The notes beneath the pieces were generated by a model. That model saw nothing but the letters and a program-made list of their open reading frames with translations, was not told the DNA's origin and did no database searches. The position numbers and the translations under genes are program-made. From the NCBI GenBank assembly GCA_014654535.1, contig BNBA01000019.1:1-64000 (forward strand): 64,000 nucleotides of DNA. The letters run 5' to 3'. Below, in pieces: positions 34,373 to 43,989 of this stretch (position 1 is its first letter; each line of letters starts with the position of its first letter). The stretch comes from Xanthomonas boreopolis (GTDB taxonomy: Bacteria; Pseudomonadota; Gammaproteobacteria; Xanthomonadales; Xanthomonadaceae).

Positions 34373-35470
34373 TCACGGCTTCAACATCTCCAGCCCGCGG
34401 ATCTCGCGGATGCCCAGGCCCGGCGCATCGGTGATGCTGATCTCCGATTCGTTGAAGATCACGCCGCCCTCGACGGGATTGAACTGGCCCAGCGACGGGC
34501 CGTCCAGGTCGACCTTGGTGATCACGTCGGACTTGGCCACCGCCAGGTGCACCGCCGCGGCGACGCTGATGCTCGACTCGATCATGCAGCCGATCATGCA
34601 CGGCACGCCGTACAGGCCGGCGATGTCGGCGATGCGGATCGCGTTGGACAGCCCGCCGGTCTTCATCAGCTTGATGTTGATGATGTCCGCGGCGCGCTTG
34701 CGGATCAGCTCGAACACCTGCTGCGGCGCGAACACGCTCTCGTCGGCCATCACCGGCGTGTTGACGCGCTCGGTGACGTACTTGAGCCCGTCGATGTCGG
34801 CGGCCTTGACCGGCTGCTCCAGCAGTTCCAGCACCACGCCGGCGTCCTCCAGCGCGCGCATCGCGTGCACCGCCTGCTTGGCGGTCCAGCCCTGGTTGGC
34901 GTCCAGCCGCAGCAGGGCGCGGCCCTCGACCGCGGCGTGGATCGCCTTGACCCGTTCCACGTCCAGGCCGATGTCCTTGCCGACCTTGATCTTCAGCGAG
35001 TCGAAGCCGCGCTCCACCGCCGACAGCGAGTCGGCCACCATCTTGTCGATGTGGTCCACGCTGATGGTGATGTCGGTGGTGATCACCGGGTCGCCGCCGC
35101 CGAGCATCCGGTACAGCGGCGCGCCGTACAGTTGCGCCCACAGGTCGTAGACGGCGATCTCCACCGCCGCCTTGGCGCTGGTGTTGCGTTCCATCGACGA
35201 CTGCACCAGCGCGGTGATGCGGTTGAGGTCGGCGATGTCCTGGCCGATCAGGCGCGGCTTGATGTGGCGCTCGATCGCCTCGACGATCGAGCCCAGGGTG
35301 TCGCCGGTGATCGGCGGCGTCGGCGGCGCCTCGCCATGGCCGACGTGGCCGCTGTCGGTGCGGATCAGCACCACCACGTCCTCGACCGTTTCCACGGTGC
35401 GCAGGGCGGTCTTGAACGGCGTCTTGAGCGGCACGCGCAGCATGCCGAGCTGGATGTCGGTGATCTTCAT
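34373..35470 (-). CDS. L-Ala-D/L-Glu epimerase (enolase superfamily)
   Basis: This enzyme converts L-Ala-D-Glu from murein peptides to L-Ala-L-Glu, so that ordinary peptidases can finish degradation. The 365-aa protein starts MKITDIQLGMLRVPLKTPFKTALR. The catalytic set of the muconate-lactonizing/LAE group is visible: KIKVGKD (acid/base Lys), metal ligands in LLRLDANQGW, ELLEQP and VMADESV, and a second Lys in INIKLMKTGG. The C-terminal DLDGP metal/substrate loop is present. The ATG overlaps the stop of the NlpC/P60 gene (4 bp). Together they mirror the Bacillus ykfB-ykfC pair. Other dipeptide specificities are possible. Confidence 0.9.
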   Translation of the reverse strand: MKITDIQLGMLRVPLKTPFKTALRTVETVEDVVVLIRTDSGHVGHGEAPPTPPITGDTLGSIVEAIERHIKPRLIGQDIADLNRITALVQSSMERNTSAKAAVEIAVYDLWAQLYGAPLYRMLGGGDPVITTDITISVDHIDKMVADSLSAVERGFDSLKIKVGKDIGLDVERVKAIHAAVEGRALLRLDANQGWTAKQAVHAMRALEDAGVVLELLEQPVKAADIDGLKYVTERVNTPVMADESVFAPQQVFELIRKRAADIINIKLMKTGGLSNAIRIADIAGLYGVPCMIGCMIESSISVAAAVHLAVAKSDVITKVDLDGPSLGQFNPVEGGVIFNESEISITDAPGLGIREIRGLEMLKP

Positions 35471-36918
35471 TCGTGGGTGCGGGGTCGGATGCGCTGGATG
35501 TTGGTGATGAGGTCGACGTAGTCGCTGGTGTCGCTGGCCAGCATCGGCTCGAGCGGGGTGACCGACACGCCGTTGAGGTGGCCGGCGACGCGCTTGCCGT
35601 CCGGGCCGGCCCAGCCGCCGCCGGCGGTGTCGTGGATCATGTAGGCCAGGCCGCCGTCGTGGCCCAGCGCGACCATCACGTGCCCCGGGATGTAGACCAG
35701 GTCGCCGACCTGGAGACGCTTCACCGCCGCCATCCGCACGGCCTTGCCGTCGCGCTTGTCGAAGGCGATGCGGTCCAGCGCCGGGCTGACCGCCTGCGCG
35801 CTGGTGTTGCGCGGCATCAGCACGCCGAAGCTGCGGTAGATCTCCGAGACGAAGCCGCTGCAATCGCGCGTGCCGTAGTCGTGGCCCCAGCCGTAGCGCT
35901 CGCCCAGGAACTTGAAGGCCTGCGCGACGAGGTTGCGCGGGGTCAGCGGCAGGTAGTCGGCGGCGGTGTCGGCGGTGCGCGGCAGCAGCGCCGGCACCAA
36001 GGCCAGGCTGCCGTCGTCGTTGCGGACCGGCAGCTGGATCACCCACGAGGTGTAGGGCATCTGCCCGTTGACCGGCTGCCCGGGCGGCCAATCGGCCAGC
36101 ACCGGCACGCGCACGCCCATGTCCAGTTGCAGGCGCGAAACCTGCGGCTGTTCCGGCGTGTAGGCGGTGAACGCGGTGGCGCCGGTGACGACGCGGTAGG
36201 GGCCTTGCCGGCCGTAGCCGAACACCTGCTCGGCGCTGCCGAGGGCGACGTTGCGCTTCTCGGTCCAGGCGAAGTAGCGCTCGCTGGCGACGAACAGCCA
36301 CTGGCCGTCGCGGCTTTCGTGCAGCACGGCGACCGTATCGCCCGGGAACAGCGCCGATTCCTGGAAGCGGTCGATGTCGGTGTCGCCGACGCGGCTGAAC
36401 GCCCGCAGGGCGGTGGGAAAAGTGCGCAGTGCGGCGCGGCGCGTCACCAGCCCGTATTGCAGCGGGCGCGCGGCGGGCACCGCGTCGAGCGCCAGCGCGT
36501 CGACCAGGCCGTCGAGCGTGGCCGCGTCCAGAGGCCGGCCCTGCGCGTCGTAGAGCGTGCGTGCGGGACGCGCGGAGAGCTTGCCGACCTGTTCGCGCAC
36601 CCAGGCCGCCGGCAGCGGCGAAGGCAGCGCGCGCAGGTCATGGATGGCCGGGTCCCGTTCGCGCATGCGCGCGTTCTGCGCGGCGATGCCGGCGCGGTCG
36701 AGGATCACCCGGTCGGGTTCGGGCTGGCGCGCGATCCAGTAGTCCGGCGACAGCTGCGCGGGCGCGACCGCCACCACGCCGGTGGCCGGATCGATCGCCG
36801 GCGCCGGGACAGCGGCCTGGCGGGCGCTGGCGGGCAGCAGGCAGGCGGCCAGCAGCCATCCGGCCGCCGCGCGTGTCCAATGGAGGGTCCCGCGGCGTGG
36901 TTTCGCTTGAATCGTCAT
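35467..36918 (-). CDS. SH3/NlpC-P60 cell-wall peptidase (YkfC-like, C40)
   Basis: This 483-aa secreted protein starts MTIQAKPRRGTLHWTRAAAG with a signal peptide ending near PASARQA. Two SH3-like domains occupy about residues 155-320, and the NlpC/P60 domain about 330-470 with catalytic C353 (RDCSGFVSEIYRSFG), H413 in PGHVMVALGH and H429. YkfC-type enzymes cut between gamma-D-Glu and DAP or Lys in murein peptides, leaving L-Ala-D-Glu, the substrate of the epimerase encoded next (overlapping by 4 bp). The start at 36918 is preferred over 36942, since the promoter region with two palindromes lies just beyond. Confidence 0.9.
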   Translation of the reverse strand: MTIQAKPRRGTLHWTRAAAGWLLAACLLPASARQAAVPAPAIDPATGVVAVAPAQLSPDYWIARQPEPDRVILDRAGIAAQNARMRERDPAIHDLRALPSPLPAAWVREQVGKLSARPARTLYDAQGRPLDAATLDGLVDALALDAVPAARPLQYGLVTRRAALRTFPTALRAFSRVGDTDIDRFQESALFPGDTVAVLHESRDGQWLFVASERYFAWTEKRNVALGSAEQVFGYGRQGPYRVVTGATAFTAYTPEQPQVSRLQLDMGVRVPVLADWPPGQPVNGQMPYTSWVIQLPVRNDDGSLALVPALLPRTADTAADYLPLTPRNLVAQAFKFLGERYGWGHDYGTRDCSGFVSEIYRSFGVLMPRNTSAQAVSPALDRIAFDKRDGKAVRMAAVKRLQVGDLVYIPGHVMVALGHDGGLAYMIHDTAGGGWAGPDGKRVAGHLNGVSVTPLEPMLASDTSDYVDLITNIQRIRPRTHE

Positions 36919-36942
36919 GGCAGCCCCCCGAAGCGTGTTCAA

Positions 36943-36989
36943 GAATATTTATTCGATACTTCCGTAATTGCAAGAATAAATTATTGACC
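36943..36989. promoter_or_regulatory. Divergent promoter with two AT-rich palindromes (candidate RpiR operators)
   Basis: GAATATTTATTC (36943-36954) and GAATAAATTATTG (36974-36986; perfect core AATAA-A-TTATT) lie 31 bp centre to centre, about three helical turns, in a patch that is very AT-rich for this genome. The second overlaps a -35-like TTGACC (36984-36989) pointing to the transglutaminase gene. A regulator bound here would control both directions. Confidence 0.5.
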
Positions 36990-37045
36990 AACGGTGCCGG
37001 TGCGTGTTACACCGCCGTTACCACCTGCACCGGGGAAGTGTCGTC

Positions 37046-38530
37046 GTGGATCTGCGTCGTGACCAGCATTGCCCACCGGCCCTGCGCGGAGTCCGTGCGC
37101 TGGGTTGCGCCCTGCTGTTGGCGGCGGCGCCGTTGGGAGCCACCGGGGCGCAGGCGCCGGCCGAGCTGGTGGCGCAGGTCGATGCCGGCCACTTCCGCGA
37201 GGCCGAGGCGCGCATCGAGCAGGCCTTGGCCGAGCCCGGGCTGAGCGCGGCGCAGCGCGACGCCTATCTGTTCCAGCGCGAGCGCATGCGCCGGATGCGG
37301 CTGGACTTCGGCCTCGACGAGGCGGCGGTCAAGCAGCGCCTGCGCAAGTGGATCCCGGATTTCCGCGATTCGGATTTCGCGGCCTGGGATGCCGCCGGCC
37401 TGCTCGAGCACCTCGACATCGACGGCGAGCGCCGCTATTTCAACCGCGCGCCCTCCAACCTGTTCCGGCTCGACGCGGCGGCGCGCGCGCGGCGCGGACC
37501 GGACGCGCCGAAGATGACCGACGGCCCCTACGAACGCCTGAACCCGCATCACCGCGCGGTGGTCGCGGCGGCGGCCGCGCGGCCGGGCGCGACCAGCGTG
37601 CTGCCGCAGCGGGTGCGCATCACCCAGTCGCTGACGGTGAAGGCCGACGCGGTGCCGGCCGGCGAGACGATCCGTGCCTGGATCCCGTATCCGCGCGCGA
37701 TCCCAGGCCAGCAGGACGACATCCGCTTCCTCGCCAGCGTGCCGGCCGGCGCGCGCGTGGCACCCGAGTCCGCGTGGCAGCGCACCGCCTACCTGGAGCG
37801 CAAGGCCGTGGCCGGCACGCCCACCGAGTTCTCGGTGAGCTACGAAGCGACGATCCAGGCGCGCCGCTTCGCGATCGATCCTGGCAAGGTGCAGGCGACG
37901 CCGGCCGATCCCGCGCTGCGGCCCTACCTGGCCGAGCGCCCGCCGCACATCGTGTTCACCCCGGCGTTGCGCGCGTTCTCGCGGCAGGTCGTGGGCGGGG
38001 AGACCAACCCCTACCGGATCGCGCGCAAGCTGTTCGCGGCGGTGGACCGCATCCCCTGGGCCGGCGCGCGCGAGTACTCGACGATCAGCAACATCAGCGA
38101 CTACGCGCTGCATGCCGGCCATGCCGACTGCGGCCAGCAGACCCTGCTGCTGATGACGCTGCTGCGCATGAACGGCATCCCGGCGCGCTGGCAGTCCGGA
38201 TGGACGTTCTCCGACAACGCCACCGGGTACGCGAACCTGCACGATTGGGGCTGGCTGTACCTGGCGCCCTATGGGTGGGTGCCGATGGACGTGACCACCG
38301 GCGCGCTCGACAGCGACGATCCGGCGCTGCGCGATTTCTACTTCGGCGGCCTGGACGGCTTCCGCATCGCCTTCAACGACGACTACGGCCAGCCGTTGTG
38401 GCCGGCCAAGGCGCATTTCCGCTCCGACGACGTCGACTCGCAGCGCGGCGAGGCCGAATGGCGCGGCGGCAACCTCTATTTCGACCAGTGGGACTACCAC
38501 TTCGACTGGCAGCTGCTGCCGGGCGGCTAG
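37046..38530 (+). CDS. Secreted transglutaminase-fold peptidase/amidase
   Basis: This 494-aa protein with an N-terminal signal sequence (RALGCALLLAAAPLGATGAQA) starts at GTG 37046, with GGGGAAG upstream; an earlier GTG at 37004 is possible. An N-terminal helical domain (about 40-170) precedes a beta domain and the transglutaminase core. The complete catalytic triad is C362 (HADCGQQTLLL), H399 (NLHDWGWLYL) and D415 (VPMDVTTG). Bacterial members of this fold often hydrolyse isopeptide bonds. Its position, divergent from the NlpC/epimerase genes and upstream of a TonB receptor, suggests a role on cell-wall peptides. The substrate is not known. Confidence 0.8.
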   Translation: MDLRRDQHCPPALRGVRALGCALLLAAAPLGATGAQAPAELVAQVDAGHFREAEARIEQALAEPGLSAAQRDAYLFQRERMRRMRLDFGLDEAAVKQRLRKWIPDFRDSDFAAWDAAGLLEHLDIDGERRYFNRAPSNLFRLDAAARARRGPDAPKMTDGPYERLNPHHRAVVAAAAARPGATSVLPQRVRITQSLTVKADAVPAGETIRAWIPYPRAIPGQQDDIRFLASVPAGARVAPESAWQRTAYLERKAVAGTPTEFSVSYEATIQARRFAIDPGKVQATPADPALRPYLAERPPHIVFTPALRAFSRQVVGGETNPYRIARKLFAAVDRIPWAGAREYSTISNISDYALHAGHADCGQQTLLLMTLLRMNGIPARWQSGWTFSDNATGYANLHDWGWLYLAPYGWVPMDVTTGALDSDDPALRDFYFGGLDGFRIAFNDDYGQPLWPAKAHFRSDDVDSQRGEAEWRGGNLYFDQWDYHFDWQLLPGG

Positions 38531-38576
38531 GGCCGGCGACGGCCACCACTTCAACGACTGCAGGAGAGAGCAGGGG

Positions 38577-41500
38577 ATGAATGGCAAGCGTTTGCACAAG
38601 GCGGCGTTGTACGTCGCGCTGGGGGCATGTCTAGGGGCGGTCGCGCCGATGGCCGCCGCCCAGGACGGCGCCGTGATCGGGCGTTTGCTCAACGAGAGCG
38701 GGCGCTCGCTGGACGGGGCCACGGTCACCGTGAGCAACCCGGCCACCGGGTTCGCGCGCAGCGCGAGCGTCAATGCCGACGGCAGCTACCGCATTCCGGC
38801 GCTTTCGCCGGGCCGCTACCGGATGACGCTGTCGGTAGACGGCGCCGCGCCGGTCGCGGTCGGCGAGGTCACGGTCACGCTCGGCAACGCGACCACGGTC
38901 AACGTGCCGGTCGGCGCGATCAGCACGCTGGGCGCGGTGGAGGTGCGCGCGCCGCAGGTGGTGTCGATGGTGGACGTGAGCTCGACCGAGTCGGCGATGA
39001 ACGTCAGCCGGCAGGACGTGGCCCGCATCCCGGTGGACCAGGACCTGAAGTCGGTGGCGATGCTCGCGCCGGGCGTGGTGTCGGGCAAGTCCTCGCTGGG
39101 CGCGCAGGGCATCTCCTTCGGCGGTTCCTCGGTGGCGGAGAATTCGGTCTACATCGACGGCCTGAACGTCACCGACTTCTACAACCGGGTCGGCTTCTCC
39201 TCCGCGCCGTTCGCGTTCTTCCAGGAATTCCAGGTCAAGACCGGCGGCTACTCGGTGGAATTCGGCCGCACCACCGGCGGCGTGATCAACGCGGTCACCC
39301 GCTCGGGCACCAACGACTTCCATGCCGGCGTGGAGATGACCGCCGAGCCCAGCGCGTGGGGCCTGGGCGGGCGCGACTACTTCCTGGACAACGGCGAGCC
39401 CTACTACATCTCCAGCCGCGACGGCGGTACCCACAACAAGCTCAACGTCTACGCCTCCGGCGCGCTGGTCAAGGACCGCCTGTTCTTCTTCGGCATGTAC
39501 GAGGCGCGCGACAACCGCGACTTCAACACCAGCAACGACGGCGCGACCTTCAACGACGCCAGCGCCGACAACGGCTTCTGGGGCGGCAAGCTGGACTGGC
39601 AGATCACGGACGACCACAGCCTGTCGCTGCTCGCCTTCTCCGACAAGAACGAGACCACCGCCGAGGTCTACGGCTACGACTACGCGACCGCCACCAAGGG
39701 CGGCCTCAGCAACCGGATCTACACCAACACCGGCGGCAACAACTGGGCGCTCACCTACAACGGCCGGCTCGGCGACAACTTCGTCATGAAGGCGATGGTG
39801 GGCGACAACAAGCGCGACTACTCGAACAAGAGCCAGACCGACATCGAGTGCAACCGCGTGGTCTCCGAATCCGGCATCGCGCCGGCGGGCATCCCGCTCG
39901 GCTGCACCACCAACTCGGCGGTGGAATCGCGCCTGGACGAACGCCAGGCCGCGCGCCTGGATTTCGAGTGGACATTGGGCGACCACCTGCTGCGCTTCGG
40001 CCTGGACCGCGAGAAGAACACCTCCGACTACCAGCGCCGGTATCCCGGCCCCGGCGGGTTCTACTACAACGTGTACGGCACCAGCCCCGGCGCCACCCTG
40101 GTCAACGGCGGCACCGTGCCGGCCGGCGTGAACGCCTACGTGCGCGCGCGCCGCTACGAGATCGCCGGCGAGTTCGAGACCGACAATTCCGCCTACTACC
40201 TGGAGGACAACTGGTCGGTCACGCCCAACCTGCTGCTGAACCTGGGCGTGCGCCTGGAGCAGTTCGACAACAAGGACAGCGAGGGCCGCAGCTACATCAA
40301 GATGGACGACATGATCGCGCCGCGCTTCGGCGCCTCGTGGGACATCCGCGGCGACGGCACGATGAAGCTGTTCGGCAACGTCGGCCGCTACTTCCTGCCG
40401 GTCGCCAACGTCATCAACATCAAGCAGGCCGGCGGCCTGCTCGACGAGCGCACCTACTACGCGCTGGCCGGCTGGGAGACCCGCGAGCTCAACGGCTCGC
40501 GCTACCAGGTGCCGGTGCTGGGCGCGCAGATCGGCCCGGTCGACGATTCGCAGGGCGACGGCACGGTCGGCGACCTGCGCTCGGAAGTGGACCGCGACAT
40601 GGACCCGGTCTACCAGGACGAGGCGATCCTCGGCTTCCAGCAATCGATCGACGAGGCCTGGTCGTACGGCGTGCGCGCGATCTACCGCAAGCTGCACAAC
40701 GCCATCGACGACATGGAGATCAGCGCCACCGGCGCCTGCGGGCCGGACGGCTACATCGGCTGGGTGATGGCCAACCCGGGCAAGAAGGTCACGGTCTGGG
40801 GCGACACCAACTGCGATGGCGATGCCGACGGCTGGGTCACCGTGGACACGGCCAAGGAAGGCTGGGCGATGTATCGCCAGGACGGCGTCGACGCCGACGG
40901 CGACCCGATCATGACCTACATCGGCCAGCGCGGCTGGGACAAGCCCAGGCGCGACTACAAGGCGCTGGAACTGCAACTGGACCGCGCCTGGGACGGCAAG
41001 TGGTCGATGAACGCCTCGTACACGCTGGCCTACGGCCGCGGTAACGCCGAGGGGCCGGTCAACTCGGACACCGACTTCGCCGACACCGGCCGCACCGAGA
41101 ACTTCGACGATCCCTTCGTCAACCTCCGCGGCTACGGCTACCTGGCCAACGACCGCCGCCACCAGGTCAAGCTGCGCGGCGCCTATGCCATCACCGACCA
41201 TTGGCTGGTCGGGGCCACGCTGGATGCGCGCTCGGGCGGGCCGGTGACCGGCTTCGGCGTCGGCAATCCCTACGACGCCACGGTCTACCACAGCTACTAC
41301 GTGTGCGTGGAGAACTGCGATTCGCCGTACTCGGCCGAGCGCGTCTACGCGCATTCGGGCCGCGGCGGCTACGGCCGCCTGCCCTGGAGCTACGAGCTCG
41401 GCGCGAGCGTGGCCTGGCTCAAGTCGTTCGGCGAGGCCGACCTGAAGGTGAAGTTCGCGGTCTACAACCTCACCAACCAGCAGAAGAAGCTGTCGGTGAA

Positions 41501-41606
41501 CCAGGAACTGGAAGGCGCGGTCGGCGGCCGCAATGCCCTGTTCCTGTATCCGGAAAGCTTCCAGGCGCCGCGCTACGCGCAACTCGTGGTGTCGCTGGAT
41601 TACTGA
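38577..41606 (+). CDS. TonB-dependent receptor with carboxypeptidase-regulatory-like domain (Oar-like)
   Basis: This is a 1009-aa outer-membrane transporter. After the signal peptide (ending AAPMAAAQDG) there is a CarboxypepD-reg domain at about residues 30-115 (VIGRLLNESGRSLDGATVTVSNPATG, ADGSYRIPALSPGRYRMTL). The plug follows (SVAENSVYIDGLNVTDFYNRVGFSSAPFAFFQEFQVKTGGYSVEFGRTTGGVINAVTRSGTN as separate motifs), then a long barrel ending YAQLVVSLDY. Oar-type receptors take up or process peptides and proteins (Myxococcus Oar). With the surrounding murein peptidases, a muropeptide or cell-wall fragment substrate is inferred. AGGAG lies 11 nt upstream of the ATG. Confidence 0.9.
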   Translation: MNGKRLHKAALYVALGACLGAVAPMAAAQDGAVIGRLLNESGRSLDGATVTVSNPATGFARSASVNADGSYRIPALSPGRYRMTLSVDGAAPVAVGEVTVTLGNATTVNVPVGAISTLGAVEVRAPQVVSMVDVSSTESAMNVSRQDVARIPVDQDLKSVAMLAPGVVSGKSSLGAQGISFGGSSVAENSVYIDGLNVTDFYNRVGFSSAPFAFFQEFQVKTGGYSVEFGRTTGGVINAVTRSGTNDFHAGVEMTAEPSAWGLGGRDYFLDNGEPYYISSRDGGTHNKLNVYASGALVKDRLFFFGMYEARDNRDFNTSNDGATFNDASADNGFWGGKLDWQITDDHSLSLLAFSDKNETTAEVYGYDYATATKGGLSNRIYTNTGGNNWALTYNGRLGDNFVMKAMVGDNKRDYSNKSQTDIECNRVVSESGIAPAGIPLGCTTNSAVESRLDERQAARLDFEWTLGDHLLRFGLDREKNTSDYQRRYPGPGGFYYNVYGTSPGATLVNGGTVPAGVNAYVRARRYEIAGEFETDNSAYYLEDNWSVTPNLLLNLGVRLEQFDNKDSEGRSYIKMDDMIAPRFGASWDIRGDGTMKLFGNVGRYFLPVANVINIKQAGGLLDERTYYALAGWETRELNGSRYQVPVLGAQIGPVDDSQGDGTVGDLRSEVDRDMDPVYQDEAILGFQQSIDEAWSYGVRAIYRKLHNAIDDMEISATGACGPDGYIGWVMANPGKKVTVWGDTNCDGDADGWVTVDTAKEGWAMYRQDGVDADGDPIMTYIGQRGWDKPRRDYKALELQLDRAWDGKWSMNASYTLAYGRGNAEGPVNSDTDFADTGRTENFDDPFVNLRGYGYLANDRRHQVKLRGAYAITDHWLVGATLDARSGGPVTGFGVGNPYDATVYHSYYVCVENCDSPYSAERVYAHSGRGGYGRLPWSYELGASVAWLKSFGEADLKVKFAVYNLTNQQKKLSVNQELEGAVGGRNALFLYPESFQAPRYAQLVVSLDY

Positions 41607-41667
41607 GCGCGGGCGCGGCGGCCGCCGGCGGGTTATCGTCCGGCGGCCTCCGCGGGAAAGGACGAAG

Positions 41668-43257
41668 ATGAGCGCATCCGAACGCCGGCGCCGGTACCGG
41701 CACGCCTGGGCGGGATTGTTGGCGCTGGCCGCGACGGCGACGGCCATGGCCGGTCCCGGGCGCACCGCCGCGTACGACCGCCTGTTCGAGCAGGCCATGG
41801 CCGAGTACCGCCTGCCGGGACTGGCGGTGGGCGTGATCGAGGACGGTCGCGTGGTCTACCAGCGCACCGCCGGCGAGCGCGTCGCCGGCAGCGGCGAGGC
41901 GATCGATGCCGATACGCTGTTCAAGATCGCCTCCAACAGCAAGGCGATGACCGCCGGCGTGCTGGCGCGGCTGGTGGACCAGGGCCGGCTCGCCTGGGAC
42001 GATCCGGTGACCAAGTACCTGCCGCGGTTCCGCATGTACGACCCGTGGGTGACCCGCAACATCCAGGTGCGCGACCTGCTGATCCACAACAGCGGCCTGG
42101 GCCTCGGCGCCGGCGACCTGATGCTGTGGCCGGAGCCCAACGACTTCACCCGGGCCGACATCCTCGCCGGGCTCGCCCACCTCCGGCCGACCCACAGCTT
42201 CCGCGCGCATTACGCCTACGACAACCTGCTGTACGTGGTCGCCGGCGAGGTCGCCGCGGCGGTGGGCGGCCAGCCGTACGAGCGGCTGGTGCGCGAACAG
42301 GTGTTCGGCCCGCTCGGGATGGATCGCTGCCAGGTCGGCGCCTGGGACCGCGACGCGGTCGGCAACGTCGCCCAGCCGCACGGCCGCGACGGCGCGCGCA
42401 ACGTGCCGGTGCGCGTGGACGGGGCCCATATCCCCGACATGCCGTCGATGGCGGCGGGCGGCATCCGCTGCAGCCTTCGCGACATGCTGGCCTGGATGCG
42501 GCGTGCCTGGCTGGCACCGGACCCGGCCGCGCCCTGGCTCTCCGAGGCGCAGCGCCGCGCGGTCTGGAGCCTGGCCACGCCGATGCCGATCAGCCAGCGC
42601 ATGCGCGACTGGGACGGCACCCGCCTGTACGGCTATGGCTACGGTTGGCGGCTCTCGGACGTGGACGGCGAGTGGAAGGTCGCGCACACCGGCACGCTGA
42701 TGGGCATGTATTCCTCGCTGGTGCTGCTGCCGGACCGGCGCAGCGGCTTCGTGATCCTGATCAACGGCGAGGGCGAGGCGGCGCGCACCGCGCTCGGCGA
42801 AGCCCTGCAGAAGACCTTCACCCGGCCCGGCTCGCCCGAACTGGACGTGCGCCACTATGCGCGCCTGCTGCGCGCCGAGCGCGAGGCGCCGAAGCCCGCC
42901 GCGGCGCGGGCGCCCGACACCTCCGACCGGCGCGACGCGACGCCGGCCGAACTCGCGCGCTGGCAGGGCGTGTACCGCGACCCCTGGTTCGGCGAGGCCT
43001 CGCTGTGTCCCGCCGGCGACGGCGTGCGCTTCGCCGCGGTGCGCTCGCCGATGCTGCGCGGCAAGGTGATGCGCTCGGGCGGGCGCTGGCTGGTGGATTG
43101 GGACGAGGCCAGCGTGGATGCGGAGCCGTGGCTGGCGTTCGCCGGCGCGGATGCCTCGTCGGGAGCTACGATCAGGCTCGCCGCGATCGATCCGGACGCC
43201 GACTTCAGCTACGACTATGCCGACCTGCATTTCACCCGCGTGGCGGACTGCCCCTAG
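41668..43257 (+). CDS. Class C beta-lactamase-family serine hydrolase, secreted
   Basis: This 529-aa protein starts MSASERRRRYRHAWAGLLALAA with a signal peptide to about residue 35. The penicillin-binding fold carries S89-N-S-K92 (KIASNSKAMT), Y184-D-N186 (HYAYDNLLY) and H340-T-G (VAHTGTLMG). A C-terminal beta domain (about 430-529, LARWQGVYRDPWFGEASLCP) is of the DUF3471/lipocalin type found in D-aminopeptidases and esterases. D-amino-peptide hydrolysis fits the context, since the next gene is a D-Ala-D-Ala dipeptidase starting 1 bp after this stop codon. True beta-lactamase activity is less likely. Confidence 0.88.
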   Translation: MSASERRRRYRHAWAGLLALAATATAMAGPGRTAAYDRLFEQAMAEYRLPGLAVGVIEDGRVVYQRTAGERVAGSGEAIDADTLFKIASNSKAMTAGVLARLVDQGRLAWDDPVTKYLPRFRMYDPWVTRNIQVRDLLIHNSGLGLGAGDLMLWPEPNDFTRADILAGLAHLRPTHSFRAHYAYDNLLYVVAGEVAAAVGGQPYERLVREQVFGPLGMDRCQVGAWDRDAVGNVAQPHGRDGARNVPVRVDGAHIPDMPSMAAGGIRCSLRDMLAWMRRAWLAPDPAAPWLSEAQRRAVWSLATPMPISQRMRDWDGTRLYGYGYGWRLSDVDGEWKVAHTGTLMGMYSSLVLLPDRRSGFVILINGEGEAARTALGEALQKTFTRPGSPELDVRHYARLLRAEREAPKPAAARAPDTSDRRDATPAELARWQGVYRDPWFGEASLCPAGDGVRFAAVRSPMLRGKVMRSGGRWLVDWDEASVDAEPWLAFAGADASSGATIRLAAIDPDADFSYDYADLHFTRVADCP

Positions 43258-43258
43258 C

Positions 43259-43984
43259 GTGCGGATCCTCCGCAAGAGCGCGGCACGTCCCTGTGCCGGC
43301 TACCTTCTCGCCCTGTCGCTCGCCGGTGCGGCCCATGCAGCGCCGGCGGTCTCGCCCGCGCGCGACGCCGCGCAGGCCGGCATGCTCGACGTGGCCACGC
43401 TCGCACCCGGCTTCGTCGTCGACATGCGCTATGCCACGCCGGACAACTTCACTCGCCGCACCGTGCCTGGCTACGAAGCGCCGCGCTGCCTGCTGCTGGA
43501 GCCCGCGGCCGAGGCGCTGGCGCGCGTGCAGCGCACGCTGCAGGTCCAGGGCTATGCGCTGCGCCTGTACGACTGCTACCGGCCGGTGCGCGCAGTGCAG
43601 GCGTTCGTCGCCTGGGCACGCGCGCCCGACGACCGGGCCGCCAAGGCGGTGCACTATCCCGGGGTGGACAAGCGCGACCTGTTCGCCCGCGGCTACATCG
43701 CCGAAACCTCCGGCCACAGCCGCGGCGCCACCGTCGACCTCGGCCTGCTCGATTGCCGGCAGGGGCCATGCCGCGACGTGGACATGGGCACCGGCTTCGA
43801 TTTCTTCGATCCGCTGGCCAACACCGACTCGCCGCGCGCGACGCCCGCGCAGCATCGCCATCGCCGGCAACTGCTGGAGGCGATGCGGGCGGAGGGCTTC
43901 GCCAACTACCCGATGGAGTGGTGGCACTTCACCTACAGGCCGGAACCGGCGCCGGATACCGCCTACGACTTCCCGATCCGGTGA
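43259..43984 (+). CDS. ddpX: D-Ala-D-Ala dipeptidase (VanX/DdpX family), secreted
   Basis: This zinc peptidase splits D-Ala-D-Ala. The 241-aa protein begins at a GTG (VRILRKSAARPCAGYLLALS) and has a signal peptide ending at AAHAAPA. The VanX signature is complete: SGHSRGATVDLGLLD with zinc His and Asp, and PMEWWHF with catalytic Glu and zinc His. DMRYATPDNFTRRTVPGYE and LRLYDCYRPVRAVQAF are further family blocks. No vanH/vanA/vanR/vanS genes are nearby, so this is nutritional or recycling DdpX/PcgL type rather than vancomycin resistance. Confidence 0.93.
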   Translation: MRILRKSAARPCAGYLLALSLAGAAHAAPAVSPARDAAQAGMLDVATLAPGFVVDMRYATPDNFTRRTVPGYEAPRCLLLEPAAEALARVQRTLQVQGYALRLYDCYRPVRAVQAFVAWARAPDDRAAKAVHYPGVDKRDLFARGYIAETSGHSRGATVDLGLLDCRQGPCRDVDMGTGFDFFDPLANTDSPRATPAQHRHRRQLLEAMRAEGFANYPMEWWHFTYRPEPAPDTAYDFPIR

Positions 43985-43989
43985 CCGCC

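Noticed and set aside
41668..43257. AmpC-type beta-lactamase resistance gene
   Set aside because: The SxxK/YxN/HTG set is shared by many serine hydrolases; the HTG in place of KTG and the extra C-terminal beta domain favour a D-aminopeptidase or esterase-like enzyme.
43259..43984. Vancomycin-resistance vanX gene
   Set aside because: The VanX fold is clear but there is no vanH, ligase or two-component system nearby and the protein has a signal peptide; Gram-negative DdpX-type use in nutrition or murein turnover is more likely.
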